This document shows positions 38,057-47,160 of a stretch of DNA of 61,746 nt, piece by piece. The notes under the pieces were generated by a model that ran no database searches, was not told where the DNA came from, and saw only the letters and a list, made by a program, of their open reading frames with translations. Made by a program: the position numbers and the translations under genes. The stretch is from Synechococcaceae cyanobacterium SM2_3_1. Lineage in GTDB: Bacteria; Cyanobacteriota; Cyanobacteriia; Thermostichales; Thermostichaceae. The stretch is from positions 1-61,746 of the forward strand of contig JAAUUJ010000005.1 of the NCBI GenBank assembly GCA_012030715.1, read 5' to 3'. Each line of letters starts with the position of its first letter. Position 1 is the stretch's first letter.

Positions 38057-38431
38057 ATGACGACCAAGCGCATTCTGATCATTGATGATGAGCCTGCCAT
38101 CCTTCGCATTGCTCAACTGGGTCTTCGCATTGGGCAAGGCTGGAACTCTCAAACCACCACTTCTGGGATGGAAGGACTTTCTCTGGCAGCTTCTGAACAC
38201 CCTGATGCCATTCTTCTGGATGTGATGATGCCAGAATTTGATGGGTTCTCTATTTTGGCTCAACTGCAAGCCAATCCCGAAACGGCTCAGATCCCTGTGA
38301 TTTTTCTCACCGCCAAAGCTCAGGCTGCCGATCGCCGTCGCTTTTATGAGGCGGGAGTTGCTGGAGTTATCATTAAACCTTTTGATCCCACCACGCTGGC
38401 CAGCCAAATCGCAGGATTTCTTGCCTGGTAA
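38057..38431 (+). CDS. Single-domain response regulator
   Basis: The 124-residue product is a lone receiver domain (IIDDEP acidic pocket, phospho-Asp in AILLDVMMPEFDG, Thr in VIFLTAKAQ, Lys in IIKPFDP). It begins five bases after the hybrid kinase stop, with GGAG immediately before, so it is the kinase's likely partner and a shuttle to the Hpt of the large regulator upstream. Confidence 0.92.
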   Translation: MTTKRILIIDDEPAILRIAQLGLRIGQGWNSQTTTSGMEGLSLAASEHPDAILLDVMMPEFDGFSILAQLQANPETAQIPVIFLTAKAQAADRRRFYEAGVAGVIIKPFDPTTLASQIAGFLAW

Positions 38432-38731
38432 GCCAATGTCTTTGCCCAACCCCTTACCGCTTCCCCGCCGATGTAGGCAACCTTGCCTGCTCAGACGGGA
38501 TTTGTCCATCCCCAGTAGGGAATCGGACTGGGCTGATGCAAAGATTGTGCTTGCTTAATCTGCCAGGAAGGGGTTGGAGTCAGAGAATAGGTATGGAGAC
38601 TTACCAGTAGAGAGTGCAAGCTGCTGATCAGTAGAACCCCCTAGACAGATCCAGTAAAGGATCATCACCCATATAGGAGGTGTGCCAAAAGGTTTTGTTG
38701 CAGATATGAACGTCATCATGTCGCTCCAGCA
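38432..38731. other. Intergenic stretch with no recognised gene
   Basis: I see no convincing coding frame, RNA gene or terminator with a T run in these 300 bases between the response regulator and the convergent small gene. Confidence 0.5.
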
Positions 38732-38995
38732 TTAAGCCGCTACGATAATGCCAAGATCCTTGAGGGTTTGCAGACCTTGATGACGGAGCAGTTGTAACTC
38801 CTCCTTCACCTCCTCAATCGTTAGCTTCCCCTCATTTCTCAGGTGGGTGAGCAACCCCAGCCGTAGATCAATGCTTTTCACGTACTGCTCCATGATCCTG
38901 GATTCCACAGTGGCCTGTGGAGGCCTCGATAGCAACTCAGGAGCCCTTTCCGGAAAGGGGATCTGGAAACGGTAGGAGTAGTCTATGTAAATCAT
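38732..38995 (-). CDS. Small protein of unknown function
   Basis: The 87-residue protein has no signal or membrane segment. The second half is a predicted helical hairpin (VESRIMEQYVKSIDLRLGLL and IEEVKEELQLLRHQGLQTLKDLG), rich in charged residues and possibly a dimerising coiled coil. I do not recognise the family. It lies just upstream, in sequence terms, of the decayed segment with repeat copies A and B. Confidence 0.45.
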   Translation of the reverse strand: MIYIDYSYRFQIPFPERAPELLSRPPQATVESRIMEQYVKSIDLRLGLLTHLRNEGKLTIEEVKEELQLLRHQGLQTLKDLGIIVAA

Positions 38996-39059
38996 GTCAA
39001 TGTCTCAGCAATCAGAACTGGGATCGCTTTTCCCATTTCCACTCTAAAAAAAGAAAATG

Positions 39060-39190
39060 AAGGAAATGTGGTGACAGTTGTGGGGAATTTGTGAGGATAG
39101 GAGCACCGAAGATCAGCTGTTCATGACTGTAAAGTCTTCTGCCATGGGTCCCCTGAGAGTTTGTGAGTGAAGGCGGCATAGACCCACCTA
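39060..39190. repeat. Repeat copy A: internally deleted duplicate of the 40932-41200 sequence
   Basis: The first 90 bases (from AAGGAAAT to AAGTCTTCTGCC) and the last 40 bases (CTGAGAGTTTGTGAG...) match copy B at 40932-41200 with scattered changes. About 150 bases of B are missing between them. On the minus strand it leaves the remains of the small gene in B: MPPSLTNSQGT (from ATG 39179), then, out of frame, AEDFTVMNS ending at 39113. It is therefore a dead duplicate. Confidence 0.8.
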
Positions 39191-39199
39191 ATAACGATA

Positions 39200-40261
39200 T
39201 TATTCAGCAGACTCGAAGTCAAACGGTGTGGCCGCAACGAAGGCATCAGAAACCTCACCACTGAAGATGTTGCGTTGATTAGGACCAAGATCCAGCATGC
39301 GAACGCGAGTATCTTCACTAAAATCAATATTCTTCAAATCAACCCAGAACACATTGGGGGAATAAACGGACTCAAAGTAGTAAAGCTGTTCTTTGTGATC
39401 AGCAACAACACGCCAGCGAGTGGTTGAGAGGTTAGGTTGATCTTCAATGGAAACACCCCAGGGAGCGGAAGCATTGCGAATTACACTGAAGACCGCCGCC
39501 GCTGCTTCACGGGAGTCGTCGGTTTTGGGAATGGCATTAATCAGAAAACTGGTCCGAGCGAATCGATCTTCAGCCCGACTGGTACCAGGGAGAAAGACTG
39601 TACCATCGACTTTTCCCCAGTAACGGGTGATCGCGAGCTGATCTTCAAAGCGGGGTTCATTAGTCATCACTTGATAAGACTGATCGTGGTGAATCATCAG
39701 TTCGCTATCGATCCATTCGAGTATGGCGCTATCGCCCGTCGCATCAGATATGGACAGATGCACCGTAGTCATCCGACCCGGCATCCCGGGAACTTCTCCA
39801 GTCACGACATGGATCGGGGTTTCTTCCAGATGCGCCACCGCTTCGGCTACCGTCGCAAACTGGTCCAGAAAATACTGTGCCCAAAGGGAAAGGGACAGCC
39901 GTGGGGTACGACCGTCGTCTTCTGGATAGTCGGCGTCTACCTGCCAGAGTAGGTTGGTGACCAGGCCTGCCTCGTTCATTCCATCTACGGTCGAGATGTC
40001 ATACCCAGAAACAATTAAACTACCGTAGCGAGACTTCCATTCCACTGAACGGGGACCCGCCGCCCCCTGCCGCTCTATGCCCTGAGGAAAAATCCAGAGA
40101 TTACTGACAATCTCGGCCCGCCAGTCGAAGGTGCGACCAGTGAGATAGCGATCTTCAAGACCGTGATAAACCGCACGAGTACAAGCTTCAACTGATCTGC
40201 CAGGAAGCACACTGAACAGGGCAAGCAGAGTACAAAGCCCGCCACGAATTCTCTTCAACAT
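39200..40261 (-). CDS. Exported linear amide C-N hydrolase (choloylglycine hydrolase/penicillin V acylase, Ntn family)
   Basis: The 353-residue protein has a signal peptide (MLKRIRGGLCTLLALFSVLPGRSVEA) directly followed by CTRAVYHG. The Cys would become the N-terminal nucleophile after signal cleavage, as in Ntn choloylglycine hydrolases. Further family blocks are GRTFDWR, GMNEAGLVTNLLW, HVVTGEVPG and VMTNEPRFEDQ. Known members cleave bile-salt amides, penicillin V or acyl-homoserine lactones; in a cyanobacterium an acyl-amide such as a quorum signal is more plausible than bile salts. ATG 40261 has GGAG upstream; a TTG at 40285 is the longer option. It is flanked by decayed genes and repeat copies A and B. 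Confidence 0.88.
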   Translation of the reverse strand: MLKRIRGGLCTLLALFSVLPGRSVEACTRAVYHGLEDRYLTGRTFDWRAEIVSNLWIFPQGIERQGAAGPRSVEWKSRYGSLIVSGYDISTVDGMNEAGLVTNLLWQVDADYPEDDGRTPRLSLSLWAQYFLDQFATVAEAVAHLEETPIHVVTGEVPGMPGRMTTVHLSISDATGDSAILEWIDSELMIHHDQSYQVMTNEPRFEDQLAITRYWGKVDGTVFLPGTSRAEDRFARTSFLINAIPKTDDSREAAAAVFSVIRNASAPWGVSIEDQPNLSTTRWRVVADHKEQLYYFESVYSPNVFWVDLKNIDFSEDTRVRMLDLGPNQRNIFSGEVSDAFVAATPFDFESAE

Positions 40262-40502
40262 CGGGCAATTCTCCAAGCCGAACAATTTCTCTTTGGTGAT
40301 ACATCATAGCAATCAAACATCAGATGGAAGACATACGCAGACTCAAATTCCTCTCTAACGAGGAAGGTAGCTTAGGTAATCTCACGAGTCATGCCCGATT
40401 GCTCTAGTTCTCCATTCCTGGATACCAGCATAATGCAGGACAGGATTTAGCGTCGTTGTTAAATACTACTTGCAGAGGATCCGAAAACTCTTCTTTTTTC
40501 AA

Positions 40503-40605
40503 TTATATGTTTGTCCGGTAAGCCTTGGGAGTCATGCCAGTAACTTGACGAAACTGCTTGCTCAAGGGGCTATGGCTGCTAAAGCCACACTCTAATGCAA
40601 AGTAT
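40503..40605 (-). pseudogene. Remnant of an AraC-family regulator (C-terminal HTH only)
   Basis: A frame ending at 40503 encodes ALECGFSSHSPLSKQFRQVT then GMTPKAYR, the last helix-turn-helix of an AraC/XylS regulator. No start and no upstream domain remain, so this is a fragment of about 35 residues. Confidence 0.7.
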
Positions 40606-40652
40606 CCCTTCCTTACTCTGTAGATGTACACCCTACATCACAGGTATTCATC

Positions 40653-40946
40653 ATGAAAATTGTTGTTTTTGGTTTTACAGGCAGTATCGGTCAGCATGTG
40701 GTTCGTCAGGCCCTCCGGCAAGGCCATGCTGTAACAGCCTTTACCCGCAACCCAGCCAAACTCCAGATTCAAGATCCGAATCTCAGCGTAGTTCAGGGTG
40801 ATGTTCTCAATTCAAATACGGTGGAGAAGGCAGTTCGAGGGCAAGATGCTGTGATCTGTGTCCTCAAAGGGAGGAAGCAATTCACTGGCACCATTCGCTC
40901 AGAAGGAACTCAGCAAATCATCCAGGCGATCAAGGAAATCTGGTAA
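40653..40946 (+). pseudogene. Truncated NAD(P)H-binding (NmrA/SDR-like) oxidoreductase
   Basis: The product has the N-terminal Rossmann motif (MKIVVFGFTGSIGQHVVRQA), TRNPAKL and QGDVLNSNTVEKAV, then ends after 97 residues at QIIQAIKEIW. Relatives run to about 210-220 residues. The break coincides with the left edge of repeat copy B (40932), so the C-terminal half seems lost when that sequence arrived or rearranged. Confidence 0.75.
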
Positions 40947-41200
40947 CAGTTGTGGGGAATTTGTGAGGACTGGAGAACCGAAGATCAGCTGTCCATGACC
41001 TTAAAGTCTTCTGCCTGCAGGGAAAGCAGGATCTGCTCATGCACCAGTTTGACCAGCCAGCGGGATGTGAATTTGCCTGAATGGGCTTTCTCCCTTGCCA
41101 GTAACACCCCAATTTTGCCTGCCGCATAAGGTGGACGCAGGACTCGGACACGGGTTCCCTGGGAGTTTGTGAGCGAGGATGTCATGGCCCAACCCTCTAA
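40932..41200. repeat. Repeat copy B: full-length version containing a small minus-strand gene
   Basis: It shares both ends with copy A (39060-39190) and includes an additional internal part of about 150 bases. The two copies lie in the same orientation and bracket the Ntn hydrolase gene and two gene fragments. No terminal inverted repeats or transposase are visible. Confidence 0.75.
40985..41185 (-). CDS. Small SH3/KOW-like protein, unnamed
   Basis: From ATG 41185 the 66-residue product reads MTSSLTNSQGTRVRVLRPPY, then AAGKIGVLLAREK, RWLVKLVHEQILLSLQ and AEDFKVMDS. The VRVLRPPYAAGKIGVL block followed by beta-type strands is reminiscent of small SH3-like/KOW barrels in cyanobacteria; I cannot name it. 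Copy A (39113-39179) is a dead duplicate of it with an internal deletion. Whether this copy is active is uncertain. Confidence 0.6.
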   Translation of the reverse strand: MTSSLTNSQGTRVRVLRPPYAAGKIGVLLAREKAHSGKFTSRWLVKLVHEQILLSLQAEDFKVMDS

Positions 41201-41221
41201 CTTACTAATGGATAACCACAT

Positions 41222-41548
41222 CTTAACCCGATGATAACTGGCTATCCAGATGGCTGGGCAGTGTTGACGACGGCTCAGATCAGCACTCCAGATAGCGGTT
41301 GTTTAGAGCAGCGAGTGGGCGCATTCCTAGGGAGGATTAAAGTCTCCACAAACAAGAGGATGGGGTAGCGATCTCCATGAACTTGAGTCTGGGGATGTAG
41401 ACAGGTGGCCTCCTGATTGTTGACATTTGTGTACGGAAGTGGGAAGCCTGAGGCGGGAGAGCTAACTGCGCTAGGATGATGAAGCACTTTTTCCCTCTGA
41501 AAGTGCGCTTTCCTGGGTTTTAGAGTCCCGTTCACATTTGAATCAGTT
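41222..41548. other. Intergenic stretch upstream of hemC
   Basis: I see no gene in these 327 bases. It should hold the hemC promoter; no clear operator was found. Confidence 0.5.
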
Positions 41549-42523
41549 ATGACCACCATCGTCGTCAGCTCTCCCCGACTTGTTCGCATTGGTTCTCGCA
41601 AAAGTCAGCTGGCCCTGATCCAGACCCACTGGGTCAAAGACACCCTCCAAACCCACTTTCCTGAATGGCAGTTTGAGGTCCAGGAGGTGAGCACCAAGGG
41701 AGACAAAATTTTGGATGTGGCCCTGTCGAAAATCGGAGATAAGGGGCTGTTCACGAAAGAACTAGAAACCACTATCCTTAGCGGCGAGACAGATTTTGCG
41801 GTTCATTCTCTTAAAGATGTGCAGACTCATCTGCCCGAGGGCTTAACCTTAGGATGCATTACAGAGCGGGAAGATCCTTCCGATGCCCTGGTGGTAAACC
41901 CCAAGCATCGAGATCAACGGCTGGAAACTTTGCCGGAAGGATCCGTAATTGGCACGTCTTCCCTGCGACGGTTGGCACAGTTGCGTCACCATTTCCCACA
42001 GTTTCAATTTAAGGATATCCGCGGAAACCTTAACACTCGGCTCAGTAAGCTGGATGCTGGCGAATACGACGCCCTGATCCTGGCAACCTCAGGGTTAAAA
42101 CGCATGGGCTGGGGAGAACGGATCCAGCAGACCCTATCGCCGGAGATTTCTCTTTATGCCGTGGGGCAGGGAGCCTTAGGCATTGAATGTCGAGCGGAGG
42201 ATCCAGAGATTCTGCCGTTGCTCCAGGTTCTGGCTCATCCTGCTACCACCCTCCGTTGCCGGGCTGAGCGAGCCTTTCTCAAAGATCTTGAGGGAGGATG
42301 TCAGGTTCCCATTGGCGTGCATACGGTGGTTTCTGATCAGACCCTTACCCTGACCGGATTGGTTTCCAGCATTGATGGACAGCGCTGGGTCAAAGACACT
42401 CTTTCCGGTTCTGCTCAGGATCCTGAGGAGTTGGGTCACCGCCTGGCAGACCACTTGCGGGCCCAGGGGGCTCAAGCGATTCTGGCGGAAATCTTTGCCG
42501 AAGTCCGCCCTCAACTCCAGTGA
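41549..42523 (+). CDS. hemC: Porphobilinogen deaminase (hydroxymethylbilane synthase)
   Basis: HemC joins four porphobilinogen units into hydroxymethylbilane, the tetrapyrrole precursor of heme, chlorophyll and bilins. The 324-residue protein shows [65 protein letters not shown] and [14 protein letters not shown]. The dipyrromethane cofactor Cys is in [11 protein letters not shown]. Length and order are normal. It is a single gene followed by the terminator-like hairpin shared with the convergent cyclophilin gene. Confidence 0.97.
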   Translation: MTTIVVSSPRLVRIGSRKSQLALIQTHWVKDTLQTHFPEWQFEVQEVSTKGDKILDVALSKIGDKGLFTKELETTILSGETDFAVHSLKDVQTHLPEGLTLGCITEREDPSDALVVNPKHRDQRLETLPEGSVIGTSSLRRLAQLRHHFPQFQFKDIRGNLNTRLSKLDAGEYDALILATSGLKRMGWGERIQQTLSPEISLYAVGQGALGIECRAEDPEILPLLQVLAHPATTLRCRAERAFLKDLEGGCQVPIGVHTVVSDQTLTLTGLVSSIDGQRWVKDTLSGSAQDPEELGHRLADHLRAQGAQAILAEIFAEVRPQLQ

Positions 42524-42548
42524 TTTGATCTAACCCCGCCTCTTGGTC

Positions 42549-42576
42549 AAAAAACAAAGGATGGCTTTCGCCATCC
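42549..42576 (-). terminator. Intrinsic terminator, minus strand
   Basis: GGATGGC-TTTC-GCCATCC (42559-42576) forms a seven-pair stem with a four-base loop. Read on the minus strand it is followed by TTTGTTTTTT (42549-42558), so it is a rho-independent terminator for the cyclophilin gene. On the plus strand the same hairpin lies 35 bases after hemC but has no T run. Confidence 0.7.
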
Positions 42577-42818
42577 CCATTTCCCTTGATTGCCTGTCGC
42601 TGCTCAGTGAACTGCTGCTGCTTACAAGATCCTCAGGATCCGTTCAGCCCAGTCAATGGGTGACAGCTTGACCATCGCAATCAAGAGTTCCTACTTTTGA
42701 TTATTGCCAGCGAAGCAGTCCAGAGCCATCGGGATCCGACAGCCGTCGCTGTGGAGAGCAGTAGTGGTGACTGCCGTACTTCCAGCTATCGATCCCGATC
42801 TCCTGTCCCTCGCCGGGC

Positions 42819-43426
42819 TTACTCCTCAGCTTCTGTGATCATGACCTTGACGATCTTGACGGGCTCTTTGGGGCGATCTCCTGGATCTGTGGGAGCTGTT
42901 GCAATCGCATCCAGAACCTCTTCACCTTCGGTCAGTTGACCAAAGATCGTGTAGCTGGGGGCAACTGGAAATCTTTGTGCATGATAAAAAACTGGCTGCC
43001 ATTGGTATTGGGACCTGCATTGGCCATGGCCAGAGTGCCGCGGGTGTAGGGACGCTTCACCTCCTCATCCTCAAACCTGTAGCCCGGGTCTCCCCGTCCG
43101 GTGCCAGTAGGATCGCCTCCCTGAATCACAAAGCCGGGGATCACGCGGTGAAAGATCACATTTTCATAAAAGCCTTCGCGCGCCAGAAAGATAAAGTTAT
43201 TGACCGTTTTTGGCGCTTCCTCAGGAAATAGCTCCAGGGTCATCGTCCCCGCCGTGGTCTCCATGGTAGCTACATATTCCTTGCTGGGATCAATCATCAT
43301 CTCGGGAGGTGCACTGTAGGTTTTGCGGGCGGTGGAACCGGGTTGAGCCATACTGCTCTGGGGCCAGAGGGTGACAAAGCTCACGAGGATCAGAACCATC
43401 ACCAGGAGCATTTTTAAACTGCGCAT
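42819..43426 (-). CDS. Exported/lipid-anchored cyclophilin-type peptidyl-prolyl isomerase, frameshifted
   Basis: From ATG 43426 ([21 protein letters not shown]) a signal sequence is followed by a cyclophilin domain: [61 protein letters not shown] and NTNGSQFFI. The frame fails at the five-base run 42957-42961 (GGGGG on the plus strand). One extra base gives [20 protein letters not shown] and a normal end at 42819 ([13 protein letters not shown]). The enzyme would speed proline isomerisation outside the cytoplasm or in the thylakoid lumen. The cyclophilin fold is otherwise intact. Confidence 0.85.
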
Positions 43427-43523
43427 AAGGTGCACCAGCAACATCAGGTTGATCATACCGGGTCCCGGTCCCCTGAAGGTTTGCCCTATAATAGGACGGC
43501 ACTTGGCTCTAGGTTGAAAAAAG

Positions 43524-44612
43524 ATGGCAGTGACGGCGGATCTGGCGGCAGCTCTCGACATGGCCTTGGTGGAAGATAGCCAGACCGATGTGCCCCTGGC
43601 AACTGATCTGGGGTTACACTTGCCTGACCCAGAGGATGACACCCTCGCGGAAGGAGATTTTCAATTACAGATCCAGCGGGCCTGGCAGGTGTGTGATCGC
43701 TTTGATCTGCAAACCAATATCTCACGAGGGCGTATTCTCCGACTGGTCAGAGACCGCGAAAAGCAGCGGGGGGAGGGTCGTGGCTCGGGCTTCCTCAACT
43801 GGCTCAAGGATTACGAAATCAGTAAAAGCCAGGCCTACAGCTGGATTGAATTGGCCGACAGCGCCGATCAATTGCTGGCTGCCCACCAGATGGATGCCCA
43901 GACCGTCGAGCGATTTAGTAAGCGGGCCTTTGTCGAAACCGCTCAAGCGCCTGCACCCGTTCAACAGATGGTTACGGAAGCTGCTCAACAGGGGCAGCGG
44001 ATCACACGGCGTGAGGTTCGAGATCTTACAGATCAATGGACCGCCATGACCTCGGATCTGGTGCCTGAATCCATTCGAGAGAAGGCTGCCCAGCAAGCGA
44101 TCCCCACTCGCTACATGACCCCTCTGGTGAAGGAGCTGGAGAAATTGCCGGAATCGCATCGTCGCACCCTGCAGACGGAGATGGTCAGTGATCCCAGTGT
44201 GGATACCCTGAAACAGGTGACTGCAGAGGCTCGTTACCTGGCCCGCTATCTGGAAGCTGCAGGACGAGTTCGCTGCTTGGATCAACCGACCCTAGATGTG
44301 GAAACGGCTCTCGAAGAAGCCCTGCGTCTGGGGGCACTGAACCTCACCGCCGATCTGATGAACCAGGCAGCTCAGGTGGAACAACAATTGTCTAAGCTGT
44401 ACACCAGCTGGAAACGGATCAACGATCTGGCGGACAAGCTGGATGGCATGATTGGGGCCAGTACTCCGCACTTACGACTGATGCTGCAGCTTTTGGAAAG
44501 CCTGATTCAGCCGACCCTGGAGGTGCAGTTAGGATCCGACATCAACCTGCGCACGGTGACTTTTTCCATCCAGGAGGATCAGCTCCCCCCCGGGGTGACC
44601 AAAGTAGATTAA
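43524..44612 (+). CDS. Conserved cyanobacterial protein of unknown function
   Basis: The 362-residue soluble protein has an N-terminal helical region with a segment reminiscent of DUF3102/ParB-like HTH proteins ([20 protein letters not shown], then [15 protein letters not shown]). The C-terminal half is all helical ([20 protein letters not shown]). This suggests DNA or protein binding, but I see no catalytic motif and cannot assign a function. The gene is divergent from the cyclophilin gene with 97 bases between, and precedes the M23 peptidase by 34 bases. Confidence 0.7.
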   Translation: MAVTADLAAALDMALVEDSQTDVPLATDLGLHLPDPEDDTLAEGDFQLQIQRAWQVCDRFDLQTNISRGRILRLVRDREKQRGEGRGSGFLNWLKDYEISKSQAYSWIELADSADQLLAAHQMDAQTVERFSKRAFVETAQAPAPVQQMVTEAAQQGQRITRREVRDLTDQWTAMTSDLVPESIREKAAQQAIPTRYMTPLVKELEKLPESHRRTLQTEMVSDPSVDTLKQVTAEARYLARYLEAAGRVRCLDQPTLDVETALEEALRLGALNLTADLMNQAAQVEQQLSKLYTSWKRINDLADKLDGMIGASTPHLRLMLQLLESLIQPTLEVQLGSDINLRTVTFSIQEDQLPPGVTKVD

Positions 44613-44646
44613 ACTCTCTGGTTGGATCTGCTTGGTAGGTTTAGAA

Positions 44647-45558
44647 ATGGCTGCACCACGTTTGGCAATCCTGTCCTGGGATCATCTCCCTGCGGTGATT
44701 GCCAAGGCTTTCTTGACTCTGGGCCTGGGTTGGATAAGCACGACTGTGACTTTGCCTGGGGAGGCAACTCAGGTAAAAGTCAATCCGCCTACACCGCCAT
44801 TGGGCTACACCATCTCTGTGCTGATCGAGACTGCTCCGGGACAGCACCCGGTAGCAACACCAGCCGTTAGCTTTCGGGGCCAGGAGTATCCTGCCTTTAC
44901 CGTTGGAACTCAGCAATGGCGAGCTCTCTTGCCCACATCACCCCTGGATTCACCCGGCCTGGAATCGATTCAGATTCAGGGATTTGCAGATCCGACTCAG
45001 ATGGAAATCATTCTAGAGGCGCGTGACTTCCCGGTTCAGCGCGTGTATCTCTCGCCCCAGGTGGCTAGTTTGGAACCCACAGAACTGGAAATCATCCGTG
45101 TAGCTCAATTTCGGGAACAGGCAACTCCAGAAAAACACTGGCAGGGATACTTTATTCCCCCCAGTCAAGGTCCGGTAAGCACGATTTTTGGCGTCCGCCG
45201 TTACTACAACGATGTCTTTGCCGAAAATTATTACCATCGTGGTATCGACTATGCCGGTCCAGTCGGATCAGTGGTGGTGGCACCTGCAGCGGGCAGAGTG
45301 GGACTGGTGGGCTACGAATCCGATGGTTTTCGTCTGCATGGCAACATGGTGGGGTTGGATCATGGCCAGGGAGTCACCAGTGTCCTCCTCCATCTCAGCC
45401 GCATTGATGTCAAGGAGGGAGAACGAGTAGAAGCAGGGCAGGCGATTGGGGCGATTGGCGCTACGGGGATCGCGACAGGTCCCCATCTGCATTGGGGTCT
45501 ATTTGTGCACGGAGTTTCGGTGGATCCTATCCCGTGGATGCATCTCAACATACGGTAG
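44647..45558 (+). CDS. M23 family (LytM-type) metallopeptidase
   Basis: The 303-residue exported protein has a short hydrophobic N-terminal segment (WISTTVTLPG preceded by AKAFLTLGLG), a beta-rich middle and a C-terminal LytM domain (about 190-300). Zn ligands and catalytic residues are seen in YHRGIDYAGPVGS (HxxxD) and GPHLHWGLFVHG (HxH). Such enzymes cut peptidoglycan cross-links or act as regulators of amidases. ATG 44647 is preferred; a TTG at 44632 is possible. It runs just ahead of the DUF389 gene. Confidence 0.88.
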   Translation: MAAPRLAILSWDHLPAVIAKAFLTLGLGWISTTVTLPGEATQVKVNPPTPPLGYTISVLIETAPGQHPVATPAVSFRGQEYPAFTVGTQQWRALLPTSPLDSPGLESIQIQGFADPTQMEIILEARDFPVQRVYLSPQVASLEPTELEIIRVAQFREQATPEKHWQGYFIPPSQGPVSTIFGVRRYYNDVFAENYYHRGIDYAGPVGSVVVAPAAGRVGLVGYESDGFRLHGNMVGLDHGQGVTSVLLHLSRIDVKEGERVEAGQAIGAIGATGIATGPHLHWGLFVHGVSVDPIPWMHLNIR

Positions 45559-45660
45559 CAATTGGATGTGCTTTTTTGCCAGGATCAGTACTGGAATACC
45601 TCACGTCGATCGGCTCCCCCTGCTGCTAAACTCCAGGCAATCTGGGTCCTGAGGCATTCT

Positions 45661-47160
45661 ATGGTAGAGCTGACCTGGCGGCACTTACGCACTCTATCCC
45701 TGGCATGGGTTCAGAAAATCCCCCACGTACCCGAAGAAGAGGTCATTCTCCTGCAGGATGGTCTGCTGCGGGAATCCAGTTTAAGGCTTAACTACCTGGT
45801 GCTGGTGACCGGATCCTGTGTGATTGCCACCCTGGGTTTATTAAGTAACAGTGCGGCGGTCATTATTGGAGCCATGATCATTGCCCCGTTGATGTTGCCG
45901 ATCCGGGGAATTGCCATGGGAGCATTGGAGGGAAACTTCCGCCTGTTTCAAACCGGACTGTATGCGGTGGGTATGGGAACCGGGGTAGCCCTGGTGATCT
46001 CCTGCACCTTGGGTTGGCTAGTTACCCCGAGTTGGGGAAGTGAAATTATGGCTCGGACCCAACCCACCTTATTAGATCTGGGGGTGGCTCTCGCTGCCGG
46101 AGGGGTGGGAGCTTTTGCCAGGGTACGCGCCCAGGTGGCCGATAGCTTAGCTGGAGTGGCCGTAGCCGTGGCCTTAATGCCTCCTGTGTGCGTGATGGGA
46201 CTGGGACTTTCACAACTGGACTGGCAGGTGAGCTTAGGGGCTGGTCTTCTCTACCTGACCAACCTTCTGGGGATCGCTCTTTCCTGCATGGTGACCTTTT
46301 TACTCTTGGGATACGCTCCCTTTCACAAGGCTCGCTCAGCGTTACTGGGGGCAGTGGGACTGGTCGGACTGCTGGTCCTGCCATTGGGTGCCCAACTGAC
46401 ACGATTGCTGACACAGTCTCAATTGGAAACTGCGTTAGAAACCGCCCTGCTACGGGGGACGGTCACCTTTCAAAAGGTAGAGCTTTTGGCCAGTGACTTT
46501 AACTGGGTTCCCTCACTGCCTGAAGTAACTTTGCTGGTCCGCTCCACAGAGCCCGTCACAACCAAGCAGGTCGGCTTACTCGAAGATTTTGCTTATCAAG
46601 CAACCGGTCAGCGGTTTCGCCTCATTTTTGATGTCGTGCAGACCCAATTGGTCACCAGTGATCCCACGCTTCCCCCCAGTCCTCCGCCCCTCGCTACTCC
46701 GACCCCAGCTCCGGATCTCAGCCCTTCACCAGAGCCAACTGCAACAGCTTTACCGTTACCCTTAGATCAAACACCGACTCCCGAGATCCGTCAGCCAGAG
46801 CAAGATAGTACTGAACCTCCAGCAGGCATGTTTCAGAATGGCGACGTCGCAGTTCCAGAACCATCTCCCTCTCCTCTAGAAACAACATCTCCCTCACGAC
46901 CTGAAGCTCCTCTCTCGGTTCCCGGTTTTTCACCTTCCCCCCTGGAGGAGCCAACATCCAGCAACGAAGAACCCCGATCCCCAACGGATTCTGCTTTTGA
47001 AGCAGAGCAACTTCAACCTCTACCACTTTCTACACCTCTGATTCCTAGGCAGCAAGAGTCACCCCCGACCCAAGTAGAGATCGAAACCCCTGGAGAAGCA
47101 TCAACAACCAACCCTTTAGGGAATTCAACTCCTCCAACTTTCACCGCCCCTACGCCTTAA
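45661..47160 (+). CDS. DUF389 family membrane protein with long Pro/Ser/Thr-rich tail
   Basis: The 499-residue protein has about six to eight hydrophobic segments in the DUF389 arrangement (YLVLVTGSCVIATLGLLSNS, AVIIGAMIIAPLMLPIRGIAMG, DSLAGVAVAVALMPPVCVMGLG). A small soluble domain follows (about 290-345). The last 150 residues are an unstructured Pro/Ser/Thr/Glu-rich tail (SPSPEPT-type repeats) that could span the cell wall. DUF389 function is not established. ATG 45661 has GAGG upstream; the frame opens earlier at 45562, inside no other signal. It may be cotranscribed with the peptidase, 103 bases upstream. Confidence 0.8.
   Translation: MVELTWRHLRTLSLAWVQKIPHVPEEEVILLQDGLLRESSLRLNYLVLVTGSCVIATLGLLSNSAAVIIGAMIIAPLMLPIRGIAMGALEGNFRLFQTGLYAVGMGTGVALVISCTLGWLVTPSWGSEIMARTQPTLLDLGVALAAGGVGAFARVRAQVADSLAGVAVAVALMPPVCVMGLGLSQLDWQVSLGAGLLYLTNLLGIALSCMVTFLLLGYAPFHKARSALLGAVGLVGLLVLPLGAQLTRLLTQSQLETALETALLRGTVTFQKVELLASDFNWVPSLPEVTLLVRSTEPVTTKQVGLLEDFAYQATGQRFRLIFDVVQTQLVTSDPTLPPSPPPLATPTPAPDLSPSPEPTATALPLPLDQTPTPEIRQPEQDSTEPPAGMFQNGDVAVPEPSPSPLETTSPSRPEAPLSVPGFSPSPLEEPTSSNEEPRSPTDSAFEAEQLQPLPLSTPLIPRQQESPPTQVEIETPGEASTTNPLGNSTPPTFTAPTP

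Noticed and set aside
40932..41200. Insertion sequence
   Set aside because: No transposase motif and no terminal inverted repeats are visible; it is called a repeat only.
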